DNA of 64,000 nucleotides, taken from NCBI GenBank assembly GCA_028753945.1, contig JAPNXP010000009.1, forward strand, positions 5,828,001 to 5,892,000, read 5' to 3'. The stretch comes from Hexactinellida sp. DTS-2022. Taxonomy: Eukaryota; Porifera; Hexactinellida. Positions within the stretch are counted from its first letter, which is position 1. Every line of letters starts with the position of its first letter. A program made the position numbers and the translations under genes. The notes below the pieces were generated by a model. That model saw only the letters and a program-made list of their open reading frames with translations. It was not told where the DNA came from and ran no database searches. Of the stretch, positions 49,201-56,595 are shown in pieces.

Positions 49201-51949
49201 TAGACCAAATTACGCTCCTTTAGGCGCGCCCAGCACTCCTGGATAACACACTAATCCAAGCTAACTTATACACTCAGTAGAATCGTAATTTATATTCTGA
49301 AATATTAGGTTGTAGAGGATTCCCAAAGATTGCTTAACATGAACACGAGCGATGGTAGTTTGCTGAGCTACTACACACAACAAGACTCACATCCTACTCT
49401 CCTCTGTCTAACGTGGGATGTCATCATGGAGAGAAGCAAGCTCTCCAACTCTTTCATAAAGGTAAGTACAGTCGACTTCGCTTAATAGAGCCACTGGTTA
49501 ATAGATTTATCCGCTTAATCGGGTCAAAGTAACCTGGTCCCGAGGTGACTCTATTAAGCGGAGTCGACTGTATCGCCATTAATTCGTTGTGACATTAGAT
49601 TTATTATTTGATATTTAGGCATTTATTGCGCTCGGGCAACGCGGGCTTATGAGACACATGCGCGGTTTCGTTGACTACGTAGTGTTCAAGCTGTGTCAGG
49701 AGAAACAGAAGATAAACCGCTACATTGAGATACTCGACAACTTAATCTGGACATACAACTTGTTTCCGCTCGAGAAGATTATCCTGGTTATGGCTATGCG
49801 GAACTACGAGGGCGAGCAGCTGCACACCTGCTACAGACTGATGCAGCTGTTGCTGTTGGTGCCAGCTAACTTCAGGTTCAGACTTAAGGACTTTCTTAAT
49901 TCGGAAAACTCGCCTTCCTACTGGTCGCAGCCTGAGCAGCTGAATGACCATCTGGACTACCACGCTGATAAACCCGAGTATTTCAACTTCGAAGGATTGA
50001 GAGCTGGAACCTCTGGTGAGCAACTAAAATTGTTTTTGTTGTTGTTGTTGTTGTTGTTGTATATTTGATATAATGGTGCTCCTAATAGCAACAGCTCGAA
50101 TACCAACTGTTCTACTAGAAAGCTACTTTCATCCCCAAGCGACATTTAGCATGCTAATTATGTTTCTTAATAACAAGTTCGCACACATCCAAATGCGACT
50201 TGCTATTAGGCGAACTCCACTGTACTTATTTGCTCTTATTTATAGGGGAGGATATTCCTAAGCCACTCCCCCCTTTCTGCGGCAACGTGTTCACTCGCTT
50301 CCTGCCCGTGATTGACTTGGTGATACACAGACTCATAGAGGTGCCGCCAGACGCAGCCAAGAGCTTGGACAGTCTCATACAGCAGATATGTCCGCTCTAC
50401 AGGTACCACCCCAAGCCGATAATGTTCCTATACACCACTCTGCACTACTACGAGCTCAACCTCGTGAACAGACCGCCCCTCCGCGCGAATCTTGTCTCCT
50501 CCATTATGGGGGCCCTGGAGAGCATACACCCCCCCACCTGGTATTTCTCGCGGGAGTTCGTAGCCTACCTGGCCTCTAACGAGGAGGTGTCGGATATAAA
50601 CATGGGCGCCAGAGAGGGGCCCGATGTGTCTCTGCACCCCGAGTACTGGTGCCAGCTGTTGGACAGCATCAAGAACGCTGTGTCGGATCCGCTCAGCTGT
50701 GAGTGCTGGACCGACTGGAGGTTCTCAGAGTTCCAGACGCCTGCTGCCAAATTCCTTACGTGCACTGCTGTAGAGGTGCTGACTCTACCCAACTCCCCAA
50801 CTGAAGTTAGTTTATAACAACAGGGTGTTTCCTTAATAGCAATCGCTATAATTGCGATAATATTGCTGTATTAGCAAGTTATTTTCAGCCCCCAAGCGAG
50901 CATTTAATTTTAATTCTGTTCCTCTAATAGCAAGTCCGCCTTAGAAAGCAAATTTCGTACAATGTTCGGTTTGCGAACACCACTGTATCTTACAGCTATT
51001 ATTTATTCATTCTCTCCATAGATTAGCAAGAATTTCATTAACGTGGTGCTGGACGCCTCCCTACAGTCGGTCCCGGGCTCCCAGTCGGAGGAGGAGGTGA
51101 GTAAGCTCATAAACGCGCTGGGGCTCCTCATGAGCATCCTGCCCGCCTCCTACCACGAGGTGCTCTACGCAGAGGTGTTCCACGCTCTGCAGAACATAGA
51201 GGAGATCGTGACCAGACACGGGCTGTCAGCTGTCAGCAATGGCACCAGCAGCTCTCCCGCGCCGGCCATTAGTCTGTCCGCGTTCTCAGTGTATGTGGGG
51301 CAGAATGGGTATATCGGTAAGATACTATTTGTATTTGCATTGGATCTGTTCTATTTATAGTAGACTCTCGTTAATAAGAACACGGATACGGCGAAAGTAC
51401 TAGGTTTAATTCCCCTAGCTTATACAAATGCATGCGAATGACTCTGGTTAATACGAATTTCCTGATAAAACGAACAAATTTCGGCGGTCGCCTGGTGTTC
51501 GTACCAACGAGAGTCCACTGTCTATTGCATTGCATTTAGGCTGTGTGATGGCACTCATTCATTCCTTCTGGACGCATTCGAATGTCGGCTTGCTCTACCC
51601 AATACACAACTGGTTGAATACCAAAGTGAAACCCCTGGTGGAGACTGAGAATCACCTGATATTCATCCTGCAACTAATATACCCGCTCAGCGTGCGTATC
51701 TTCATTGAGAAGCGCCGTCTCTTCCCCAGCCTGGTGCAGACCATATACAGCTTCGTTAAGCAGGTGGACGCACGTAATGAGAATCTCTTTTATGCGGACA
51801 CTATTTGCGATGTGCTCTACCATATTAAGTACGTGTATCTGGGATATGCCAACAAAGAGGAGATCGATAGGATCGTATCTTCACTGCAGCCGTCTCTTCA
51901 GGCGCGCTTGCGCTTTTTAACAGGAGGAGAGCCGCACACTTCTATTTAG
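43271..51949 (+). CDS. MED23: Mediator subunit 23, fifteen exons
   Basis: Tail-module subunit of Mediator. Exons: 43271-43567, 43833-44054, 44266-44408, 44687-44956, 45163-45529, 46032-46319, 46554-46751, 46997-47366, 47669-47913, 48795-49148, 49309-49461, 49619-50015, 50246-50805, 51022-51316, 51540-51949. The joined frame is 4569 bp = 1522 residues (human 1368). Matches: SALLPVYLALDDIELR; ELNKVFILTLAQTIHT; WPSHTLRNFPSQLQDF; INRYIEILDNLIWTYN; PIMFLYTTLHYYELNL; ICDVLYHIKYVYLG...LQARLRFLT. The N-terminal ~75 residues (Pro/Met-rich) are extra. Ten of fourteen introns carry MITEs; intron 9 holds a calmodulin-like gene. The exon 9 donor (GAG/gttgtt) is weak but keeps frame and alignment. Confidence 0.9.
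43596..43780. mobile_element. pogo-like MITE, family B, MED23 intron 1
   Basis: 185 bp; ends CAGTCGACTCCGCTTAATAG and CTATTAAGCGAAGTCGACTG; TA on both sides (43594-95, 43781-82). Interior repeats 'gcggagaaatctattaaccg' twice. Confidence 0.88.
43790..43841 (+). repeat. 26-bp tandem duplication of a 3' splice site
   Basis: GTTCTGTTTGCTTATAGGAG and GTTCTGTTTGCTTGTAGGAG start two near-identical 26-bp units (43790 and 43816) spanning the intron 1 acceptor and first exon bases of MED23. The downstream acceptor (43831-32) keeps frame (EILGNKFSV). Use of the upstream one (43805-06) adds 26 nt and leads to an early stop. Confidence 0.8.
44076..44236. mobile_element. pogo-like MITE, family F, MED23 intron 2
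   Basis: 161 bp; ends CAGTCGACGACCGTTAATTC and TTCGAATTAACGGATGTTGACTG, imperfect inverse match; TA follows the right end. Inside, a 'caaatttatttttcccttg' word occurs twice. Confidence 0.75.
45542..46014. mobile_element. Decayed pogo-like MITEs (families A and C), MED23 intron 5
   Basis: The 502-bp intron 5 is almost filled by TTATAACGAA-rich family A sequence (45542 to ~45870) with internal inverted parts (ACTTTTAACGAAG / CTTCGTTAAAAG-type arms at ~45780-45830). A second worn element lies at ~45935-46013 with ends AGTAGACCCT and AGAGTCTACT. Exact borders are unclear. Confidence 0.6.
46344..46519. mobile_element. pogo-like MITE, family E, MED23 intron 6
   Basis: 176 bp; ends CAGTGGAACCTGTTAATCCG and CGGATTATGCAGGTTCTACTG; TA follows the right end. 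'gtcggatta' words repeat inside. Confidence 0.78.
46804..46983. mobile_element. pogo-like MITE, family A, MED23 intron 7
   Basis: 180 bp; ends CAGTCAACTCCCGTTATAAC and GTTATACGAGAGTTTACTG; TA on both sides (46802-03, 46984-85). Many TTATAACGAA words inside. The right end lies 13 bp from the 3' splice site. Confidence 0.85.
47507..47649. mobile_element. pogo-like MITE, family D, MED23 intron 8
   Basis: 143 bp; ends CAGTGGTGTTCGCTTAATAG and GCGAACACCACTG; TA follows the right end. Contains 'ttgctctattagcaagtt' and 'gcgacttgctaa' words. Confidence 0.8.
48098..48535 (-). CDS. Calmodulin-like four-EF-hand protein, nested in MED23 intron 9
   Basis: A 145-residue calcium sensor with four EF-hand loops, all with acidic position 1 and Glu position 12: DRDQDGSITVTE (22-33), DLDGNGKIELEE (58-69), DTDKDGKIGSKE (91-102), DTRGDGQINYEE (127-138). 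The central linker (VMPKIKRRAEIRDAF) resembles calmodulin but the protein is clearly diverged from true calmodulin, so it is better called calmodulin-like. A single exon in the opposite direction inside an intron of MED23, which suggests a retro- or transposed copy. Confidence 0.92.
   Translation of the reverse strand: MTEIQLTNEELREYKKAFAVFDRDQDGSITVTEVKTVMESMDQEASEAEIENAFKEVDLDGNGKIELEEFLIVMPKIKRRAEIRDAFRLFDTDKDGKIGSKELTHALCNLVKDTEATEIAELVKSADTRGDGQINYEELIKLLVP
49469..49570. mobile_element. pogo-like MITE, family B, MED23 intron 11
   Basis: 102 bp; ends CAGTCGACTTCGCTTAATAG and CTATTAAGCGGAGTCGACTG; TA on both sides. It starts 7 bp after the exon: the intron reads GTAAG-TA-element. A shortened relative of the copy at 43596. 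Confidence 0.88.
50037..50060 (+). repeat. (GTT)n microsatellite in MED23 intron 12
   Basis: About seven to eight GTT units just before a family D MITE. Confidence 0.9.
50071..50222. mobile_element. pogo-like MITE, family D, MED23 intron 12
   Basis: ~152 bp; right end CTATTAGGCGAACTCCACTG followed by TA; left end decayed (AATGGTGCTCCTAATAGCAA). Shares 'ccccaagcga' and 'atgcgacttgct' with the intron 8 copy. Confidence 0.72.
50821..50985. mobile_element. pogo-like MITE, family D, MED23 intron 13
   Basis: 165 bp; ends CAGGGTGTTTCCTTAATAGC and GCGAACACCACTG followed by TA. Shares 'ttagcaagttattttcag' and 'ccccaagcgagcattta' with the intron 8 copy. Confidence 0.78.
51358..51520. mobile_element. 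pogo-like MITE, family C, MED23 intron 14
   Basis: 163 bp; ends TAGTAGACTCTCGTTAATAA and CCAACGAGAGTCCACTG. The interior 'aggtttaattcccctagc' and 'tacaaatgcatg' are shared with the copy at 59110. Confidence 0.78.
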
Positions 51950-52135
51950 CTATTTTCTAAATGCAGATTATTTCACAAACTAATTCAACAGAACTTCCAC
52001 TGTTAAACAGACATAAAACCTATTGCAGATAGATTTTGTATTGGATTGTTTAGATATTTCAATTCACTTTTGATCTTTGTTGATTTTGAATGATGCATTA
52101 AGCGTTCTAGCCCAAGCTTTACATATTGCAGCATT

Positions 52136-52159
52136 TACTACTGTATTATCTCAGGCCTG
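52136..52159 (+). promoter_or_regulatory. Splice-acceptor-like site before XPB ATG
   Basis: TACTACTGTATTATCTCAG ends at 52154, five bases before the ATG at 52160 and 205 bp after the MED23 stop. Possible trans-splice site or 5'UTR acceptor. Confidence 0.45.
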
Positions 52160-54505
52160 ATGTCTCTAGTCTCTAGCTCTCGCCCTGAAGAGAACCTCGA
52201 GGAGCTATTCGCGCTCCCAAAATCTGCCACCACTTGTGTGGAGGACCACGTGGCCGGCAGTCTCAGAACAGACGAGTTCGGAGCTAAGGACCACTCCATG
52301 AGTTTGCAAATGAAAGACGACCACAAATGTCGCCCTCTCTGGATCTCTCCAGACGGACACATCTTTCTAGAAACTTTCTCTCCCGTTTACAAACAGACGC
52401 AGGATTTCCTCATAACTATCTCAGAGCCCGAGGGACGCCCTCAGTTCATCCACGAATTCAAGCTGACTCCCTACAGTCTCTACGCGGCTGTATCAGTCGG
52501 ACTTAACACCAAGGACATAATAGACTATCTAAGCAGACTCTGCAAACACAACCTACCGACTCCTATTGTTAAGTTCATCGAGGAGTGCACTATGAGCTTT
52601 GGTAAAGTCAAGTTAGTGCTGAAACACAATCAGTATTTCGTAGAGAGCGAACATGGAGAGATTATGCAGAAGTTGTTAGCTGATAATATCATCAGCGGCA
52701 CTCGCAAGAGAACTGAGACGGAGGCTGATTTTCAAGAAGCGACCGACCGAATTACCTTTAAGAAAACCGCGAGGCTAGACGTGGTTGTGCGTGCCGCCCA
52801 GAAGGAGGAGCTGAGTGGCCCCGCGGATAGCGACACCTCTGCCATTCCCGCAGACATAAAGTCCTACCTGGACAATGTGGACGAGGACGAGGATGATGAT
52901 CCCAAATCAGAGCTGTTCTCGTACGAAGTTAAGCAGGAGCATCTGGAGAGTCTACAGAGGAGATGCAACGAGCTGGAGTACCCCCTCCTGGCTGAGTACG
53001 AATTCAGACACGATACGGAGAATATCTCCATTCCTATCGACCTCAAGCCCACCACAGTACTGAGGCCCTACCAAGAGAAGAGTCTCAGGAAAATGTTCGG
53101 AAACGGGAGGGCGCGGTCCGGCGTTATCGTGCTCCCCTGCGGAGCGGGCAAGACTCTGGTTGGAATAACTGCCACTTGCACTATAAAGAAGGCAGCGATG
53201 ATCCTGTGCACCTCTGCAGTGGCCGTGGAGCAGTGGAAAACCGAGTTCTGCCGATGGTCTACGATTCCTCGCGATAGGATCGGCTGTCTCGTGTCGGGAC
53301 AGAAGGACGATATTGAGAGGGCGTATGTGGTTATAAGCACCTACTCTATGGTGGCGTACACCCAGCAGAGATCCTACATCACTGAGGCAGCAATGAAGAA
53401 CTTACAGACACGCGAGTGGGGCCTCATGGTGCTGGATGAGGTGCAGACTATACCAGCTGATAAATTCCGCAGAGTTCTATCCGCGGTTCGCGCCCATTGC
53501 AAGCTGGGCCTGACGGCTACTCTCGTGCGAGAGGACGACAAGATTCAAGACTTGAACTTCCTGATCGGCCCAAAGCTGTACGAGTCTAACTGGATGGAGC
53601 TCCAGGGGAAGGGCTACATCGCACATGTGCGCTGCATAGAGATCTGGTGCAAGATGACTGGCGAGTTCTACGCAGAGTACCTCAGGACCCCCAGGCGTAG
53701 GAGGAAACTGCTCTACGTCATGAATCCGAATAAGTTCAGGACTTGTGAGTACCTCGTTAGGCACCACCAGTCCCGCAATGATAAGATAATCGTGTTTTCA
53801 GACAATCTGTTTGCACTGCGGAATTACGCAGTTACGCTCGGAAAGCCGTTCATAGACGGAGACACGCCTCAGTCCGAGAGACTCAACATACTGGCTAACT
53901 TCAAGCGGCGCCCTGAGCTTAACTGCATATTCATCAGTAAGGTGGGAGATAACTCGTTCGACATTCCAGACGCGAATGTGTTGATTCAGATTTCCGCTCA
54001 CGGGGGTTCCAGGCGACAGGAGGCACAGCGCCTGGGGAGAATCCTGAGAGCCAAGAAAGACAATGTAGCCGAGGGGTACAACGCGCATTTCTATACACTG
54101 ATCAGTCAGGACACAGAGGAAATGTACTTCTCGACAAAGCGACAGCAATTCCTAGTTAACCAGGGGTACAGCTTTGAGGTTATTTCTAATCTAACTTTGG
54201 AAGGTGAGAATCTCGGTTTCTCGACTAAGAAGGAGCAAGCTCAGCTGTTGCAGAAGGTGTTAGAAACGAACGACGCCGATCACGAAATTGAGAGCGGACC
54301 TCACGTGGGAACAACCGCAGGAGGGCACGGCAGGCCCTCTCAGGGCCGGCCCGGACACAGTAGCGGCACGCGAGACAACCTTATCCGGAGCTCTCACTCG
54401 CTGGCCGCGCTCTCTGGGGGAGATGACATGACGTACTTGGAGTATTCCAGCTCTGCTGCTCAGAAGAAGCATCAACATCCCTTGTTTAACTTGAGGAGAA
54501 AGTAA
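52160..54505 (+). CDS. ERCC3: XPB/ERCC3 helicase, TFIIH subunit
   Basis: A 781-residue DNA helicase/translocase of TFIIH, used in promoter opening and nucleotide excision repair. Domains: N-terminal XPB region (~45-140; [21 protein letters not shown]), damage-recognition domain (~270-310), helicase domain 1 with P-loop LPCGAGKT near 327, motif II near 424-427, RED motif (LVREDDK) near 455, and helicase domain 2 with [39 protein letters not shown]. Motif II reads DEVQ where XPB normally has DEVH. The Ser/Gly-rich C-terminus ends NLRRK. Single exon, last gene of the same-strand block. Confidence 0.96.
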   Translation: MSLVSSSRPEENLEELFALPKSATTCVEDHVAGSLRTDEFGAKDHSMSLQMKDDHKCRPLWISPDGHIFLETFSPVYKQTQDFLITISEPEGRPQFIHEFKLTPYSLYAAVSVGLNTKDIIDYLSRLCKHNLPTPIVKFIEECTMSFGKVKLVLKHNQYFVESEHGEIMQKLLADNIISGTRKRTETEADFQEATDRITFKKTARLDVVVRAAQKEELSGPADSDTSAIPADIKSYLDNVDEDEDDDPKSELFSYEVKQEHLESLQRRCNELEYPLLAEYEFRHDTENISIPIDLKPTTVLRPYQEKSLRKMFGNGRARSGVIVLPCGAGKTLVGITATCTIKKAAMILCTSAVAVEQWKTEFCRWSTIPRDRIGCLVSGQKDDIERAYVVISTYSMVAYTQQRSYITEAAMKNLQTREWGLMVLDEVQTIPADKFRRVLSAVRAHCKLGLTATLVREDDKIQDLNFLIGPKLYESNWMELQGKGYIAHVRCIEIWCKMTGEFYAEYLRTPRRRRKLLYVMNPNKFRTCEYLVRHHQSRNDKIIVFSDNLFALRNYAVTLGKPFIDGDTPQSERLNILANFKRRPELNCIFISKVGDNSFDIPDANVLIQISAHGGSRRQEAQRLGRILRAKKDNVAEGYNAHFYTLISQDTEEMYFSTKRQQFLVNQGYSFEVISNLTLEGENLGFSTKKEQAQLLQKVLETNDADHEIESGPHVGTTAGGHGRPSQGRPGHSSGTRDNLIRSSHSLAALSGGDDMTYLEYSSSAAQKKHQHPLFNLRRK

Positions 54506-55112
54506 ATATATGTTTAACCATAGCTATGGTTTAACTGAATTGGTGTTGATTGCAAAGTTGTTGAATGCTTGTTGAATGCAAAGGATTAGTAGTGAATCAT
54601 TTAATTATGAAAATCCTCAATTCTATTGGATATAATCTCCGTTCTTATTCGTGATTTCTAATAGTACAACAGTCTAAAAGCTAAGTAAGTTATTCTTAAA
54701 ATAACCATTTAGTATTAGCTATGGTATTAAACCAGATTATTTGATGTTTAGTACGAAAATATACTTTGCACTACTTGTACGGGGCGCTGTATGCATTTTT
54801 GTATTGGTTCGGCTGAAAGGAGATTTGTAGCAGTCACCGATTGTCAGCACCTAAGTTAAACAATAATTTGAACCGCTATAGTTACATTTCCGCAATTATA
54901 AGTGTAATAAATATTCATAGCACATAAATCTGGAAGCATCGTCACAATTATTATGTTTGGGGTGAGCATTCTCCTGTTCAATTGTTTTCTTTGAAATAAC
55001 TTTAATTTGATCAATTTACTGAAATACATTGTGTGTGTCAGTGTGTGTGATGTAGAATATTTTAAATATTATAAAATATGTTTGTATATTCATTTTATCC
55101 CTGATTTTAGGA
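54506..55112. other. Intergenic, convergent; small palindrome after XPB
   Basis: A 607-bp AT-rich spacer. A 16-bp palindrome AACCATAGCTATGGTT lies at 54516-54531 right after the XPB stop. A short 'gtgtgtgtcagtgtgtgtga' run is at ~55031. No gene seen. Confidence 0.5.
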
Positions 55113-55472
55113 TCAAATAGTTAACATTTTAAACTTCATTTCTTCTATTTGCAATAGAAGATTGATCCTTTCAATTCTCAATATTTTTTCCTCATTTTTT
55201 AAGCTAAGTATTTCTAGCTCAGCCAATCTCTCTTTCCGCTTCTTCTCTAGCTGATTTTTCTTTGTAGCTCTTGACTTTGTCTGCAAGTATCGTTTGTTGT
55301 ATAGATCGTCTCTCTGACAAGGAGTCAACTCTTTTATTCTCATCAATTCCTTAATCTCATTTTTAAATACATTTATTTTCATATCATATTTTCTCGATAT
55401 AGAATTAATGGAATGTTCAAGATTGTATAATCTCTCTATAATGGATAACCTTTGATGAGTTGTGATTGGCAT
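55113..55472 (-). CDS. Small basic coiled-coil (bZIP-like) ORF
   Basis: A 119-residue ORF with an N-terminal helix-turn-helix-like part (RLSIIERLYNLEHSINSISRKYD) and a C-terminal basic region running into a long coiled coil with regular hydrophobic spacing (NKRYLQTKSRATKKNQLEKK, then RLAELEILSLKNEEKI, INLLLQIEEM). It recalls a Maf-type bZIP, but the Asn-to-Arg spacing is one residue too long. It could be a real small nuclear protein or a transposon-derived fragment. AT-rich, single exon; low certainty. Confidence 0.4.
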   Translation of the reverse strand: MPITTHQRLSIIERLYNLEHSINSISRKYDMKINVFKNEIKELMRIKELTPCQRDDLYNKRYLQTKSRATKKNQLEKKRKERLAELEILSLKNEEKILRIERINLLLQIEEMKFKMLTI

Positions 55473-55843
55473 TATACTGAATATTTCCTCTTCTGGTATA
55501 TGCTTTTACACTCCTTAATCCTTATATACTTACCCAATTCTCAGTCTATAAAATCACACATTCTAATGGTGGAGCAATGATTTGGGAGGTTGGTATACAT
55601 CCGAGATTTATTATATTTGATAGTAATTCGGTTAATACAATTCTCTATTGTTTGAGTTCGATGACATATAGTTTTAACAATCTGCTAAATGGTATTTTAG
55701 TAAAATTAAGTTTATCCTTAGAAGGATGGTTTTAATAATTAATTAGCCGTTATACTATTCCAATGCAGTTTTTAATTTAAGACTTGACATATACTTAATT
55801 TTGGGTTGCTCAAACGTACAGATATCATTTAGTATATTCAAAT

Positions 55844-55893
55844 ATATTACTATAACATGATTTGCAATAATGCAAATAATGTTATAGTAATAT
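55844..55893. repeat. 50-bp hairpin with octamer-like core
   Basis: Stem of 15 bp (ATATTACTATAACAT / ATGTTATAGTAATAT), one mismatch, then 7 bp (ATTTGCA / TGCAAAT) around a 4-base loop. The inner arm contains ATGCAAAT, the POU octamer. Confidence 0.8.
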
Positions 55894-56201
55894 CTAAGTG
55901 TTAAAAATGTGAAACTTGGTATTATATTTTCCTAATAGTAGTTATTAATTTGAATTTAATTTATTTGGGACTTTCTCTGTAATAGATCTCGTTTAATTTT
56001 ATGAATAATATTAAACAGCAAAATTGTATAAGTTAAAGGGTTTTAGAACTTAAATTCAGTTTACACCGTTTAATCCGGACAAATTTCAGAAACAAAGATT
56101 TTATCAGTTAACTGGACATGCTGAGCTAGTTCGTCATAATTATAATATTTTATATTTGGATACCTATTTATAGCTATTTGCTATTTGTATTATTTTAAGA
56201 G

Positions 56202-56347
56202 TTTACTTATCCACCGATCATCGGCGTTTGCATTAAAAAACCTCGCTACTTTCTACCGATTGTTTTTTTTATGTTTATAAAAAACGCCATCAGTAGAAAG
56301 TAGCGAGGTTTTTTAATGCAAACGCCGATGATCGGTGGATAAGTAAA
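56202..56347. repeat. Perfect 55-bp inverted repeat (long hairpin)
   Basis: Arms 56202-56256 and 56293-56347 are exact reverse complements over 55 bp, with a 36-base T/A-rich spacer. The arms contain GATCATCGGCGTTTGCATT and CCTCGCTACTTTCTAC. There is no coding capacity and no clear target duplication. It is probably a fold-back element or a source of a dsRNA hairpin. Confidence 0.92.
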
Positions 56348-56595
56348 TTCTTATTTTAATATCACTGAATAATACTGCCAGTTCAATTATTTTCAAATAG
56401 TACTATATACAAGAAGTGAGTGTGTTTACAATTATTAATTGTTTTGCTTAATTCTAATTTAATAATTGACCGATAATTAATTTAAAATTCTTATTTATAA
56501 TTTCACCATTGGTATGCTCAATACAGTCAATACACCTTCAAAAAACAAAATTGCTACAGTACTTCTAAAGGCTCGCATCTTTCTTTGAAGAGTAA

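Larger units (their letters stand above)
55473..56595. other. Intergenic with two hairpins
   Basis: A 1123-bp AT-rich region. It holds a 50-bp hairpin (55844-55893) and a perfect long inverted repeat (56202-56347), both listed. No coding sequence recognised. Confidence 0.6.

Noticed and set aside
55113..55472. Transposase fragment
   Set aside because: The N-terminal helix-turn-helix-like part suggested it, but there are no inverted ends or catalytic residues; kept as a low-confidence bZIP-like ORF.
56202..56347. Transcription terminator hairpin
   Set aside because: Factor-independent terminators are bacterial, and 55-bp perfect arms are far too long.
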